This document shows, piece by piece, positions 48,206-62,300 of a DNA stretch of 64,000 bases. The position numbers were made by a program, and so were the translations under genes. This DNA comes from LMUY01 sp965199165 (GTDB taxonomy: Bacteria > Pseudomonadota > Alphaproteobacteria > Acetobacterales > Acetobacteraceae): the NCBI GenBank assembly GCA_965199165.1, contig OZ240681.1:4092001-4156000 (forward strand), read 5' to 3'. Position 1 is the stretch's first letter, and every line of letters begins with the position of its first letter. The notes below the pieces were generated by a model, which made no database searches, was not told where the DNA came from, and saw nothing but the letters and a program-made list of their open reading frames with translations.

Positions 48206-48352
48206 TCATCATAAGGGTGTTTGCCGCGCCACGGAAAGGCTGTTCGGCGGGCCGGGTGGTGTTTGGCACACTCGGCGCCTCGCGTCCAAAGCTGCGGCAT
48301 GGACCGGCCGCGGAGGGCGGGTTATGACGGCTGATCTACGGAGGGTTCGGGC

Positions 48353-48862
48353 ATGGCGGGGAGCGTCAACAAGGTCATCCTGGTCGGCAACATCGGCAAG
48401 GACCCGGAAATCCGCAGCACTCAGGCCGGCGGGAAGATCGCCAACCTGACCCTGGCGACCAGCGAGACCTGGAACGACAAGGGCACGGGCGAGCGCAAGG
48501 AGAAGACCGAGTGGCACCGGGTGGTCGTGTTCAACGACCGGCTGGTGGACGTGGTGGAGCGCTTCGTGAAGAAGGGCCGCAAGCTCTACGTCGAGGGATC
48601 GTTGCAGACCCGCAAGTGGACGGACCAGTCGGGCCAGGAGAAATACACCACGGAGGTGGTTGTGGACCGCTTCCGCGGCGACATCACCCTGCTGGACAGC
48701 AACCGCGGCGGGGATGAAGGCGGCATGGGCGGGGAGGGCGGCTACGCCCCGCGCCAACCCGCCACCGCCCGCCAGCCGGCCCGCAGCGGTGGCGGAGCCG
48801 GCGGCGCGCCGTCCTGGGAGCCGAACCGCAGCAGCGACCTGGACGACGATATCCCCTTCTGA
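48353..48862 (+). CDS. ssb: Single-stranded DNA-binding protein
   Basis: 169 residues. An N-terminal OB-fold (MAGSVNKVILVGNIGKDPEIRS, region near 1-110, with KTEWHRVVVF) precedes a Gly/Ala-rich flexible linker, and the acidic tip DLDDDIPF binds partner proteins. Divergent from uvrA and likely sharing its LexA-controlled region. Confidence 0.97.
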   Translation: MAGSVNKVILVGNIGKDPEIRSTQAGGKIANLTLATSETWNDKGTGERKEKTEWHRVVVFNDRLVDVVERFVKKGRKLYVEGSLQTRKWTDQSGQEKYTTEVVVDRFRGDITLLDSNRGGDEGGMGGEGGYAPRQPATARQPARSGGGAGGAPSWEPNRSSDLDDDIPF

Positions 48863-48874
48863 GCCGGGCGGCCG

Positions 48875-50149
48875 CTAGTCCGCCGTCCTGACAACGGCTG
48901 GAGAGCGCGCCCCCAGCCATTGGCACGCCCACACCAAGGGCGCGGTCAGCACCGTGCAGACCATGGCCATGGCGACCATGACGGAGAAGACGACGGGCGA
49001 GCCGATCATCCCGGCATCATGCAGCACGCCGAGCACAACGACCTCCATCAGGCCCTTGGTCTGCATCATCGCGCCCAGCGAGAGGCTCTCCGGCCAGGAG
49101 AAGCCTTGCCGCCGAGCCGGTATCGCCGTGCCGACCAGCTTGCCCCCGACGGTCGCGGCGAGGGCGATGGCGACGAGGCCGAGGAAGCGGGCCGACCCTG
49201 GCTCGACCAGGGCCTTGAGGCCGGTGGACATGAAGAAGAACGGCAGCAGCACCGTCAGCGTCACCATCTCCAAGCGGGAGATCAGCGCCGCCCGGCATGA
49301 CACCGGCATGATGGCGCCGGCGACGAAGGCGCCGATCAGGTAGCCCGTGCCCAACCCTTCCGACACCGCGGCCGACAGCAGCGCCAGCGCCACGCCGCAC
49401 ACCAGTTGCACTTGGTCGCCGGCCGCGGCCAACCGGGTGAGGACCGGCCGGACCACCAGGACCAGCACCGCGAACCAGGCTGCCGCCAAGCCCAGGCAGA
49501 GTATTCCCGCCGCGTCGCCGTCCGATCTGGCGAACACCAGCAACCCGGCGAGCATCAGCCAAAGCGCCGCGTCGTTGATCGCCGCAACGGCCAGTGCCGT
49601 CTGGCCGATCGCGCTGCCGAGCAGGCCCATCTCCTCCAGCACTGCCGCCAGCACGGGCAGCGCGGTGACCGCAACGCAGATCGCAACCGCAGCGACGAAC
49701 CCCGCCGGGTGGCCGAGCGGGCCGAGCGCGGCCGGCATGAGGTGCAACATCCAGCCACCGGCACAGGCGCCAGCCAGCAGCGGCACGGCAAGGCTGCCTG
49801 CTGCGATGGTGCCGATACCGCTCCGGTGTCGTCGCAGCGTGTCCGCGTCCAGGTGCAGCCCGGCGACGAAGACATAGAGCAGCACGCCAAGGCTGGAGAT
49901 CCCGTCCAGCGCAGCCAACACCGGCCCGCTGAACAGCGCGGCGTGCAGGCCGGGTGCGATCTGCCCCAGTAGGGACGGGCCAAGCGCCACGCCGACCAGG
50001 ATTTGCACGACAGCCAGCGGCGCCACCCGCCGCACCGGCCCCAAGCGCCAGGCCAGCCAAGGAAGCAGCACGATCGCGACCGAGATGAAGAGAAGCGAAG
50101 CCTTGCTGGACAAGGGGGGCATCCGGACTGGTGGTTGCAGTATCGGCAT
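48875..50149 (-). CDS. CPA2-family cation:proton antiporter
   Basis: 424 residues with about 12 membrane segments. The ion-site region contains INDAALWLML, whose Asn-Asp pair is the CPA2/NapA-type electrogenic signature. GYLIGAFVAGAIMP and SLGAMMQTKGLMEVVVL are also family-like. No C-terminal TrkA-N regulatory domain is present. Na+ or K+ cannot be told apart. Convergent with ssb. Confidence 0.86.
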   Translation of the reverse strand: MPILQPPVRMPPLSSKASLLFISVAIVLLPWLAWRLGPVRRVAPLAVVQILVGVALGPSLLGQIAPGLHAALFSGPVLAALDGISSLGVLLYVFVAGLHLDADTLRRHRSGIGTIAAGSLAVPLLAGACAGGWMLHLMPAALGPLGHPAGFVAAVAICVAVTALPVLAAVLEEMGLLGSAIGQTALAVAAINDAALWLMLAGLLVFARSDGDAAGILCLGLAAAWFAVLVLVVRPVLTRLAAAGDQVQLVCGVALALLSAAVSEGLGTGYLIGAFVAGAIMPVSCRAALISRLEMVTLTVLLPFFFMSTGLKALVEPGSARFLGLVAIALAATVGGKLVGTAIPARRQGFSWPESLSLGAMMQTKGLMEVVVLGVLHDAGMIGSPVVFSVMVAMAMVCTVLTAPLVWACQWLGARSPAVVRTAD

Positions 50150-50277
50150 AGATCAGCCGTCGCCTGGCTGGAACAGCCCACACGTCGCAACGGTCTGCGC
50201 TCCGCTGGCTGGATGGCCGGCTGCTGTTGGGGCTGCTATGGTCGCCACCGGCGCCACCCCGTTCTAAGTAGCCAGCC

Positions 50278-53104
<2,827 letters not shown>

Positions 53105-53124
<20 letters not shown>

Positions 53125-53650
53125 CGGTGCGACAGCGCGGCCGCTGGGCCGCCACACGGCGATCTATCCCGGCACGTTCGATCCAGTGACGAACGGCCAC
53201 ATCGACATCATCAGCCGGGCCGCCCGGATCATGGACCGGCTGGTGATCGGTGTCGCATCGAACGCCGGGAAGGGACCGATCTTCCCGATCGAAGAACGCA
53301 TGGAGCTTGTGCGCGCCGAGATGGACGCCATCGCCTCTCGGACCGGGTCGACGATCGAGGTCACCAGCTTCAGCGGCCTGCTGGTGGATTTCGCCCGCGC
53401 CAATGGCGCAAGCGTGATCATCCGTGGCCTGCGCGCCGTCAGCGACTTCGACTATGAGTTCCAGATGGCGGGCATGAACTACCGGCTTGACCACACCATC
53501 GAGACGGTCTTTTTGACCGCGAGCGAGACCCACCAGTTCATCTCATCCCGCTTCGTCAAGGAGATCGCGCGGCTTGGGGGAGACATCTCCTCGTTCGTTC
53601 CTGCTCTCACGCTGGAGCGCACCCTCGCCCGGGTCCGCCCCGGCGTCTGA
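53105..53650 (+). CDS. coaD: Phosphopantetheine adenylyltransferase
   Basis: About 181 residues. Penultimate step of coenzyme A synthesis. AIYPGTFDPVTNGHIDII holds the nucleotidyltransferase T/H-x-G-H motif, then IIRGLRAVSDFDYEFQMAGMN and the ISSRFVKEIA end motif. The ATG at 53105 lies within the last 20 bases of gyrA. A TTG at 53117, with AGGA just before it, may be the true start. Confidence 0.95.
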
Positions 53651-53672
53651 CGCATCTCTCCGGAGTTTCCCT

Positions 53673-54254
53673 ATGGACAGCCGTGTTCACCGCCGAACCT
53701 TCCTCACCACGATCGCGATCGGAGCCTTGATGAGCGACGCCGTTTCCGCCCCAGCTGACGCCCAGCCGGCGATCGACCCGCAGAACGCCGTGTTCCTGGA
53801 CGTGAAGGGCGGCCGCGTGGTGATCCGCCTGCGGCCAGACCTGGCCCCCCTGCATGTGGAGCGGGTGAAGCTGCTCTGCCACGAGCATTTCTACGACGGC
53901 ACGCCGTTCCATCGGGTGATCGACGGCTTCATGGCGCAAGGCGGCGACCCGACCGGCACTGGCGGCGGCGGCAGCAAATACCCGAACCTGAAGGCCGAGT
54001 TCACGGACAAGGCCCACTTCCTGCGCGGCACGGTAGGCGCGGCGCGCACCAGCCAGCCGGACACGGCGAACAGCCAGTTCTTCATATGCTTCGCGCCGGC
54101 CTCGTTCCTCGATGGCCAATACACGATCTGGGGCCAGGTCGTGTCCGGAATGGAGCATATCGACGAGCTGAAGAAGGGCGTGGGCAGTAGCGGCTCCGTG
54201 ACCAACCCGGACAAGATCATCAAGATGCGGCTGGCGGCGGAAGAGAACAGCTGA
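53673..54254 (+). CDS. Exported cyclophilin-type peptidyl-prolyl cis-trans isomerase
   Basis: 193 residues. The N-terminus (MDSRVHRRTFLTTIAIGALM) has a twin-arginine motif and hydrophobic core, with a likely cleavage after SAPADA, so a periplasmic enzyme is expected. The cyclophilin core has the catalytic Arg in PFHRVIDGFMAQGGD, then TANSQFFICFAP and FLDGQYTIWGQV. ATG 53673 has a CGGAG site. It follows coaD by 22 bases. Confidence 0.93.
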   Translation: MDSRVHRRTFLTTIAIGALMSDAVSAPADAQPAIDPQNAVFLDVKGGRVVIRLRPDLAPLHVERVKLLCHEHFYDGTPFHRVIDGFMAQGGDPTGTGGGGSKYPNLKAEFTDKAHFLRGTVGAARTSQPDTANSQFFICFAPASFLDGQYTIWGQVVSGMEHIDELKKGVGSSGSVTNPDKIIKMRLAAEENS

Positions 54255-54269
54255 CCGATTGACGATGGC

Positions 54270-54293
54270 GGCACCGCCGGGCTAGGCGGTGCC
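54270..54293 (+). terminator. Perfect hairpin after the cyclophilin gene
   Basis: GGCACCGCC and GGCGGTGCC form a perfect nine-base-pair stem with a six-base loop, 15 bases past the stop and just ahead of tRNA-Lys. No T-run. Confidence 0.6.
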
Positions 54294-54298
54294 ACACC

Positions 54299-54374
54299 GG
54301 GCCTGTAGCTCAGCTGGTAGAGCACGAGACTTTTAATCTTGGGGTCCAGGGTTCGAACCCCTGCGGGCCCACCA
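54299..54374 (+). tRNA. tRNA-Lys (TTT)
   Basis: 76 bases. Acceptor GGGCCTG pairs with CGGGCCC (one T-G pair). The anticodon stem CGAGA/TCTTG closes loop CTTTTAA, giving anticodon TTT. The T-arm has GGTTCGAACCC and CCA is encoded at 54372-54374. The distinct-looking right-hand region starts immediately after it. Confidence 0.98.
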
Positions 54375-54462
54375 AAGATCCCAAGGACTTAAGGGTTGTG
54401 GCGAGTTCGGCTGCGCAGGCCGCCCCACGACTATCCCCCGTTTTACCGCGGGACGCGCTCAA

Positions 54463-55296
54463 CTAGTGCCAACTGCCGGTCTGTGCGGGTCCTCCGTCCA
54501 CGGCGACTCCGGTCCGGCGCGCGGCGTCCGTCAGGCGGACTCGGACCGCCGGGCTGACCGGCATCACCATGTAGCCGGACGCCAGGTCGCCTAGCAGCAG
54601 CGACTGATCCCGCGGGCACCGCCGCCACCTAATCGCAACCAGGGTGCACAGGGCGGCGTCGAGCATGTCCTGGTCGGCCTTCGTCGGCCGTTCCAGCGCA
54701 CCGGCCTTGGTGCACCAGGCCGCCAGCTCGGCGCAGCCGAGCGCCTCGGCCTCGGCCGCCGCCGCGCAGGACACCCGGGTCCAGTCCGCCGCCCTGAACG
54801 TCTTGCGGCGCGCCGGGTTGTACCGGGGCGCGGCCAGCCGGCCGAAAAAGTCGGGGTGCAGCGAGGCGAGCGCCACGGCCGGGAAGACCTCCATCAGGAA
54901 CAGCCCCTCCCGCGCCGAGCGCGCCGCCTCGGGGTCCTCCACGGCGCCCAGCGCAGCGAGGAAGCGCCAGACGGGCGAGGCGGGGCAGAACATGCCGACC
55001 CGCCCGGTGTTCGACGGCTGGACGCCGCCGCCGAGCCACGACACCAGCGAGGCCGCCGCTCGCTCCACCGGCCTCATGCCGGCTGCGTTGGCGACGACGG
55101 TAGGCTGGTCCAGCGCGACCAGGGTCACGCCGTCGCGCGACTGGACCTCACCGATGAACGCCAGGGCGGCGTCGAAGGATACCAGCCGCGGCGGGTGCCA
55201 GGCGACGACGGCGCCGTCGCGGATGGAGATCGCCGCGATGGCGCCGGGCGCCTTCGGGTCGGTCCAGGCGGAGTCGAAGCCCACGAACGTGTCCAC
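54463..55296 (-). CDS. DUF429 family protein (predicted RNase H-like fold)
   Basis: 277 residues. The N-terminal strand FVGFDSAWTD, the second acidic strand VTLVALDQPTVV and the EVFPAVALASL, DQDMLDAALCTLVAIRW segments are those of DUF429, a predicted RNase H-like nuclease family with unproven activity. GTG 55296 is chosen because GGAGG precedes it by about five bases; upstream TTG 55338 and GTG 55314 are also in frame. It faces tRNA-Lys tail-on and sits at the edge of the proposed island. Confidence 0.85.
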   Translation of the reverse strand: MDTFVGFDSAWTDPKAPGAIAAISIRDGAVVAWHPPRLVSFDAALAFIGEVQSRDGVTLVALDQPTVVANAAGMRPVERAAASLVSWLGGGVQPSNTGRVGMFCPASPVWRFLAALGAVEDPEAARSAREGLFLMEVFPAVALASLHPDFFGRLAAPRYNPARRKTFRAADWTRVSCAAAAEAEALGCAELAAWCTKAGALERPTKADQDMLDAALCTLVAIRWRRCPRDQSLLLGDLASGYMVMPVSPAVRVRLTDAARRTGVAVDGGPAQTGSWH

Positions 55297-55350
55297 TGCC
55301 CCTCCTGTCGGCACCTGGTGAGCGTAGCCTGCGGGCAAAAGAGGGTGAAG

Positions 55351-55380
55351 ACGGTCGCCAGCCCGGAGGCTGGCGACCGT
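55351..55380 (-). terminator. Perfect 13-bp hairpin
   Basis: ACGGTCGCCAGCC pairs perfectly with GGCTGGCGACCGT around a CGGA loop. On the minus strand it lies 27 bases past the stop of the 188-residue gene and is followed by CTTCACCCTCTTTT, a T-rich tail. It separates that gene from the DUF429 gene. Confidence 0.75.
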
Positions 55381-55406
55381 TGTAGTCCGCTGGCTGGTGG
55401 AGAGAC

Positions 55407-55973
55407 TCAGGCGGACGCGGGCGACGCGAACACGGCGTAGCTCCCCCTCCGGCCGGGGAGCCTAACCGGGGCGACTTCTGCCCTGCCGCCGGCCGCCGCC
55501 ACCCAACGCGCGAACCGCTGCCGCACGGCGGCTACGGGCTGCGCGTCCTCCTCGTCGTCGAGCCGGAGCGCCTCCAGCAGGAGGTCCGCGCCCCATAGCC
55601 TGGCGGAGCTCAGGAGGACGTCCTCGTTGTCCGCCTCGAGCTCGAACGCCCAGACCGGCATCACGGCCACGGGCGGCGGGTCGCTTCCCGGAACGAAGCC
55701 GGCCTTGCGCGGCAGCGCGGCCTGGAGAATGTGGGCGCCGAACGAGCCCTCCAGGTGGCCGACCAGATCGCCGAAGTTGTAGGAGGAACCCGCCGGCTCC
55801 AGGCTGGGCGCCAGGATCAGCCCGAACTCTTGGAGTCCGCGCAGCAGTTCGCGCAGGCGATCCCTCTCGTGCGCGGTCACGTATACGACTCGTCCGAAGG
55901 TGGAGGCGTCGCGGCAGTTGACGAATGCGACGCTGATCGCGCTCGCACACGTCGTCTCAGGGTTGGTGTCCAT
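55407..55973 (-). CDS. Hypothetical protein (188 aa), island gene
   Basis: Not recognised. Starts MDTNPETTCASAISVAFVNC. The segment RVVYVTAHERDRLRELLRGLQEFGL looks like strand-helix, then a Gly/Ser stretch, an aliphatic VAVMPVWAFELE strand and an acidic helix. Soluble, no signal peptide. GGGAG precedes the ATG by about ten bases. Divergent from the giant nuclease-STAND gene across 380 bases. Confidence 0.62.
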   Translation of the reverse strand: MDTNPETTCASAISVAFVNCRDASTFGRVVYVTAHERDRLRELLRGLQEFGLILAPSLEPAGSSYNFGDLVGHLEGSFGAHILQAALPRKAGFVPGSDPPPVAVMPVWAFELEADNEDVLLSSARLWGADLLLEALRLDDEEDAQPVAAVRQRFARWVAAAGGRAEVAPVRLPGRRGSYAVFASPASA

Positions 55974-56353
55974 CGTGCTTCATCTCCCTCAGTTGCTAGC
56001 TCAGGCTTGAGCGAAGGGATAAAATGCGGTTGGTCGACAGACCCTCTTCCTTGCCGTTCGGCGGCCGCCGTACTCCCAAAAAGGATGAGATTGCGTAGCC
56101 GTTTGTCCCAGCATCTTTCTCTGCTGCATCAGCCGGTCGTAGCGCTCCTATGCGGTTTGACGGTGCCGGTTCCAGCGCGCGAGCGTTGCGTGTTGGAAGC
56201 CAAACCCAAAATTCCGTGCTACCATCCGGTCTCGGCCAGTCCCGCCGAAGCTCCGCCAACTGCGCGCGGGCATTGGACTTTGGATTTTGAAATAGCGCGC
56301 AGACGCGAACTGCGTGAAAACGGTCCGGTGAGTCGGCCCCGACCCGTACCGAG
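55974..56353. other. Divergent intergenic region without a gene
   Basis: 380 bases between two divergent genes, less GC-rich than the chromosomal genes to the left. No coding frame with family features, tRNA or clear repeat. It must hold the promoters of the 188-residue gene and the giant gene, but I see no convincing -35/-10 pair. Confidence 0.5.
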
Positions 56354-59300
56354 ATGAGCCGTCGAGCGGACCTCGGCCTGACGCCGATCGGCGTCGACAA
56401 CGTGCGGGCGTCCAAGGCCGGCCACGCCTACCACGAGGCGTGGGCTGCGCGAACCGCGCTCGAACTGCTGCCTCCCGGAACCGACTTGGAGACCATCACG
56501 CTCGAAGGGCTGGAAAGCGTCGACGAGGATGGGCTGGGGGCCGCGGCGATGGAGGTGGCCGACCTCGTCCGATATTACGGCTGCACGGGCGTGGCCCGCG
56601 CGACGCGGGCCGTCGTGGTCCAGTTCAAGTATTCTATCGCGAACGCGAAGAGGCCGCTGCGCGCCGCTGACCTCGCATCGACGCTCGCCAAGTTCGCGCT
56701 GACCGACGACGAACTCGCCGCCAAGCACGGTGCGGCGCACGTCCACGCCGTGGTGGCCTACGAGTTCGTGACCAACAGGCCGATCCACCCCAACCTGTCG
56801 GCTGCGATCGCCGCGACGCTGAACGGCGGACCGACGTCGGGCGACGTGGCGCACCAGGTGGCTCAAATCGCAGACGCGCTCGCACGGGAAGGGCAGGCCC
56901 GCACGTCGCTCCTGCGAAGGCTGACCGTCCTAGGTGGCCAGGGCACCCTCGCAGACGCCGAGCGGATCGTGGCGCGGACGCTCGCCTCGTGGGCCGCGCC
57001 GAGCGATCCCGACGCCGAGAAGCGGCTTCTGAAGCTTCGAAACTTGATCAGGATCAAGGCCGGGCCGGGGAGCGAGGAGGACAAGAGTATTAACCGCGTC
57101 GCGGTCCTCGCTGAACTGGACGTGTGGGACGAGGACGCACTCTACCCGACGCCCGACGCCTTTCCGGATGTCGGCGAGATCATCGGGCGCGGAGTGCTCG
57201 ACGACCTCACCGCGCTCGCCCGGCAGAAAGGCGAGCCGGTCCTCGTGCATGCCGCTGGCGGCATGGGCAAGACGGTCCTGATGCAGGGGTTGGCAGAGCG
57301 GCTGCGCGCAGACGGCCCGGTCGTGCTATTCGACGGCTTCGGCGCGGGGCGATGGCGCGATCCGTCGGAGAGCAGGCACCTGCCAGCTCGCACCCTCGTC
57401 CACATTGCCAACATCCTGGCCGGCAGGGGTCTGTCCGACATCCTGATCCCGATCGCCGACACGCCCTCCCTCCTTAGGGCCTTCAGGCGCCGGCTGACGC
57501 AGGCCGTGACGTCGGCGCGCGAGCAGGCGGCTAACTCCCACCTATCCCTCGTCCTCGACGCGATCGATCACGCGGGCATCTCTGCCAAGGAGACGCGGAC
57601 GGACTCTTTCGCCCACCTCCTGCTGAGAAGCATCGAAGCCGCGCCGATCGACGGCGTCCGCGTCATCGCCTCCTGCCGCACCGAGTGGATCGACCTCGCG
57701 ACGGGGGGCAACCCGTCCCGGAGGTTTGCGGTCCCGCCGTTCACGACCGCCGAGGCCCGCTCGCTGGTGGCGCTGAGGCAACCCGACGCGACCGGCGCCG
57801 AGGTGGCCGCCCTCCTGGCCAGGTCGGGCCGCAACCCGCGATGCCTCGAAGGACTCATCGCCGCCGGCCGGCCGTTCGATCCGATCGGGCTCCCCGACGG
57901 AGAAGGCCAGCAGGTGGACCTGCTCGACAAGCTGCTCCTGCAGCGGCTTGCGGACGCACGCGCGACCGCGAGGGACCGTGGCGCGACCGACACCGAAATT
58001 GACGTCCTGCTCGCCGGCATCGCGCTGCTGGCGCCGCCCGTGCCGGTCGAGGAACTCGCGGCCGCGCACGGTATCCCAGCCGAGCAGGTCGAGAGCTTCG
58101 CGGCGGATCTCGCGCCGCTCCTCGAGCGGAGCCCGTACGGCTTGATGTTCCGTGACGAGCCCACCGAGACGCTCATCAGGAGGACATATGGAGCCGACGA
58201 GGAGCAGCGTGGGCGGGTGGTCGCCGCTCTGCAGGCCCGGCAGAACACCTCCAGCTACGCGGCACGCGCTCTGCCGGCGCTGCTCATGTCGATGCGGGAC
58301 GCCGGCCCGCTCATTGAACTCGCTTACGATCCCCGCGTCCCCGTGGGTGCGTCCCAGGTCAGCGCCCGCGACATCCGCCTAAACCGGATAACGGCCGCGA
58401 TCGCACTGGCGGCGGACGTCGATCGCCGTGATGACCTGCTCCAGCTGCTCATGGAGGCGTCAGTCGTCGCCGCGGGCCATGAGAGGTCGGACCGCTTCCT
58501 CTACGAGTTTCCTGACCTAACTGGCGTAGCGGGCGACGCCGAGGCCCTGCGGAGGCTCGCTGCGACGAACGTAGGCTGGCCGGGCGGCAAGCACGCGGCG
58601 CTGGCCATCACCGCCTCGTTCGCGGGCGATCCGGACGACGCCCGACGGCACGCGCGCCGATCGATTGACTGGCACAACTGGGCCGCACGGACGGACGACA
58701 CCGATCGCGTCGGAAGGCCGAGCGCCTCCCGCCGCTGGGACGAGACAGGCTTCGCCTACGTGGAGATGCTCGCCGGCAACGCCCGCCGGGTCGCCGAATT
58801 CTTCGCGCGCCGTTCCGACGACACCGCCTTCGGCAAGTTCCACGATCTGTTCGCCCTACTGGAACGGCACCGGCAGTCGCTGCATCCCCCCGCCGACCGT
58901 ACGTCGGCAATGGTGACCCGGTGCCAACTGCCGTCCCGCCCGCTGTTAGCGGCGGCGCTGCAGTTCGTGGACGGGCACGGTGCCGGCGTTCGCCGACTGC
59001 TCGTCGCGCTCGCTGAAGTGGCAGCGGCGAAGGAGTGGGCAGCGGCGCCCTCCACCGCCTGCGTCCAGGCCGCGATCAGGGCGGCAGACATGGGGATGGT
59101 CCAGCAGGCGTCCCTGATCCTCGACGGGGCGGGTGTGGCGAGGCAGTCCGTCCACAGTTACTCGAGCGACTTCCCCATCGAGCGCACCTTGGAAGCCACC
59201 GTCATGTCGGTCGGAGCCAGGGCGGCGCTTAAGCGCCGGGCACCGGCACTGATCGACGTCGCGCCGCGCGAGTTCGTCGAGTTGGTGCCTCCAAGCGCAA

Positions 59301-62300
59301 GGAGACGCGGGCCCACCGTGTTCGCCCGGCACCTGCGCAACAAGCTCAAGCCGGCGAACGCCGCCCAGCCCGGTCGCCGCCGTCCGCGGAAGCGCGCGCC
59401 ACCGGAAGACCGCTCCGACTACTCGCGCGCGCTGACCCAGCGCGTGGAGCCGCTACTGGCATACGCCCAGGACGTTGCCGACTTGATCCGAGCGCAGCGC
59501 GGAAGCACGAGAGCCTCCGTTCTAGCAAAGGCTTTTGAGAGACTCTCCGGCGATGTCGAGCGGGCCTCCGACTATCCCTATCGCGACGGCAAGGCTTACA
59601 TCGCGCGGATCGGCTTCCTCACGCTGTTCCGGACCGCCGACGCACTTGGGGCGATTGGCCCGAACATGGCGGCGCGGATGGCGGTCTGGCTCGAGAGCGC
59701 GCCCGGCTTCTACACTCCGGAACTCACCGAGGTGGTGGAGCGCCTTTCCCGGCGGCGACCCTGCCACGACGCCGCCCTCATACTAGCGGGCCACGTCGAT
59801 CGGAGGATTCGCTCGGACACAGACGTCGGCTCAAGGGTCACGTCCTACGGCCTGCTTGCGAGAGCGGTCTGGCGGGTGGAAATCGACGAGGCGCGAGGCT
59901 ACTTCAGGCGTGCGCTGGACCTCGCCGAGGCGATCGGCTCGGAGGACTTTGAGCGTACCAACCACCTACTCGAGCTCACATCGCACTATTCAGGCGCCGA
60001 GCTTCCACCGAAGGCCGCGCACACGCTCGCTCGCATCCTCGAGCTCAACCAGGGGGAGGACGGGCGTTTCCCGTGGATCGAATACGCGCAGACGATGGTG
60101 CCGATCGCTGGTCGATCCGCTCTGGCGATGCTTTCGCGCCTCGACGACCGCGACGTTACCCGACTGGGACTGTCGCTCGGTCCCATGCTGACCATGCTCG
60201 TCCGGCAGTCCAAACTCCCGGCTGAGACAGCGGTGGCGCTGTGCGGGCTCGCGCCCCCTATCGAGGCGTGGACGTGGCACCTGTCCGATTTCGCGGACGC
60301 GATAGCGGAGCGCCTGCCGCCGGAAAGGATCGAGTGGCTCCTCGACACGCTGCTCGTGGAGATCGACCGTGACGACCAGCTCTCGCCGGCGCACGCCACG
60401 ATCGAGGGTCTCTACCGGCTTGCCACGAAGAGGCTCCCCGCACGGTCGCCGGCACGCGAGAGGATCGTGGCGCTACACCGACGGCGCGACAGTCGCGACA
60501 CCGAACCCATGCGCACAGCGGAGGTGACCGTACCGGAGGCGATCAAACCCTATCCGGTCGACATCTGCGACCCCGACGACATCGACCGCCGCATCCTGGA
60601 GGAGGAGATCGACCACTCCGGTCGGCGCTGGCCCGTGAAGACCCTGCGCTACCTTGCCTTCCGGCCGAAGACGCCGGCCGAGCGCCTCGGGTTCGTGAAG
60701 GCCGTCGTCGAAACCTCGTCGGCGAGTTTATCTGACAAGCTGCATGCTCTTGACGACCGGCTGGGCGGCTGGAGCAAGTCGTCGGTTGCCATGAGGGACG
60801 CGCTGCCGGCCTTGGGGCTGCGGCTGGCGGAGCGGCACGCCGGCGAACTGGCCAGCTCCAGCATCGGCGCGTCTGGCGGGTGGAGGGGTCTCGAAAACGA
60901 CTTCCACGTCGAGAGGGCGGTCCTCGTCGAGAAGGTCGTGGTGAGCCTTCGCGGCAAGGCGAGCGACCTGAGCGGCGACAGCTGGCTGGCGCTCGCGGCC
61001 AAGCTCGCCGCAGTTGCGAGCGACGCGGCCATCGCGGCCGGCCTCGAACGCCTGCTGGCCACGACCGGCGGGAAGCTGCCGACTGAGGTTGGCGACGGAC
61101 CGTGGGACGACCGGTTCCAGGTTCCCGGCAGCGAAATCGCGGCGGTGGCCGGCCTTATCTGGGCACGGCTCGGACATCCCGACGCCTCGTTGAGATGGCG
61201 CGCCGCGCACGCCGCGCGCCGGCTGGCCCGGATTGGACGCCGCGACATCATTGATGAACTGGTCGGCCTGTTTGATTCCGAGCGTGGCCTACCGTTTACC
61301 GATCTCAAGCTGCCTTTCTACCCAATGCATTCCAGACTCTGGCTGCTGATAGCGCTAGCCCGTATTGCGAAGGACGACCCCGACGGTGTCATCCACCATC
61401 GGCCGCTGCTGGAGCGAGTGGCTTTTTCCACCACCTTCCCACACGTCGTGATGCGCGCGTTCGCGCTGGACGCGCTCCGTTCGACGGCCGGGTCGCCAGG
61501 CGGCCCGGCGGCGTCCAACGTCGCCGCGGCCGAGGCCCTGAATTCGTCGCCCTTCCCGACGGCACCGCGCGAGGACCATCGCGAGTTCCGCTGGCTCCAG
61601 CGGCCCGACGAGTCCGCGCAACCGGAGGACGCCTTCCACCTCGACTACGATTTCAGCAAGTATCAGGTCGAGCGCCTGTGCAGGGTGTTCGGCCGACCCG
61701 GATGGGAGGTCGAGGATCGGATCGGGGCATGGGTGCGGCGCTGGAACGCTGACGTCCGGAGTATGTACAACTGCCCCCGAAGTAGCGGCCATGACGACGC
61801 CTGGTCGTCTGGATACGTCCCGAGCCGCGACCGATACGGAAGCTATCTAGGCTGGCACGCGCTCATGCTCTCGGCGGGCGAGATGCTCGCCACTCTCCCG
61901 GTCGTCGGAGAGGACTGGAGCGGCGATGCGTGGGCGGCGTTCCTCGACGAGTACAGGCTGTCGAGGGAGGACGGACACTGGCTCTCGGACCTGACGGACC
62001 CATTCCCCCTGGATGTGTCCAAGCCGCAGGAGGTGCGCATGCCGGAGAGGGAGGTGGCCGGTAACGCACGCGAGGATGCGCAACTCCTGTCGCCCATGCT
62101 CGGCATTGAGGACGGGCAGGTGGCGGGACCGTGGTTCCCGGTCAGTGGACGCTGGTCGATCGACCGCGACACTAGCGCGAGCCTCACCAGTGTGCTCGCG
62201 AGCCCTGCCGACGCGCGCTCCGCGGCAATGACTATACTCGCCGACGCGCCCCTTTTCCGGTCCCTGCCAGACGACGAGGATGAGATAGGGAGGAACTTCG

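Noticed and set aside
54299..54374. Attachment-site duplication of the tRNA-Lys 3' end
   Set aside because: No second copy of the tRNA 3' sequence is visible to 64000. It may lie beyond the window.
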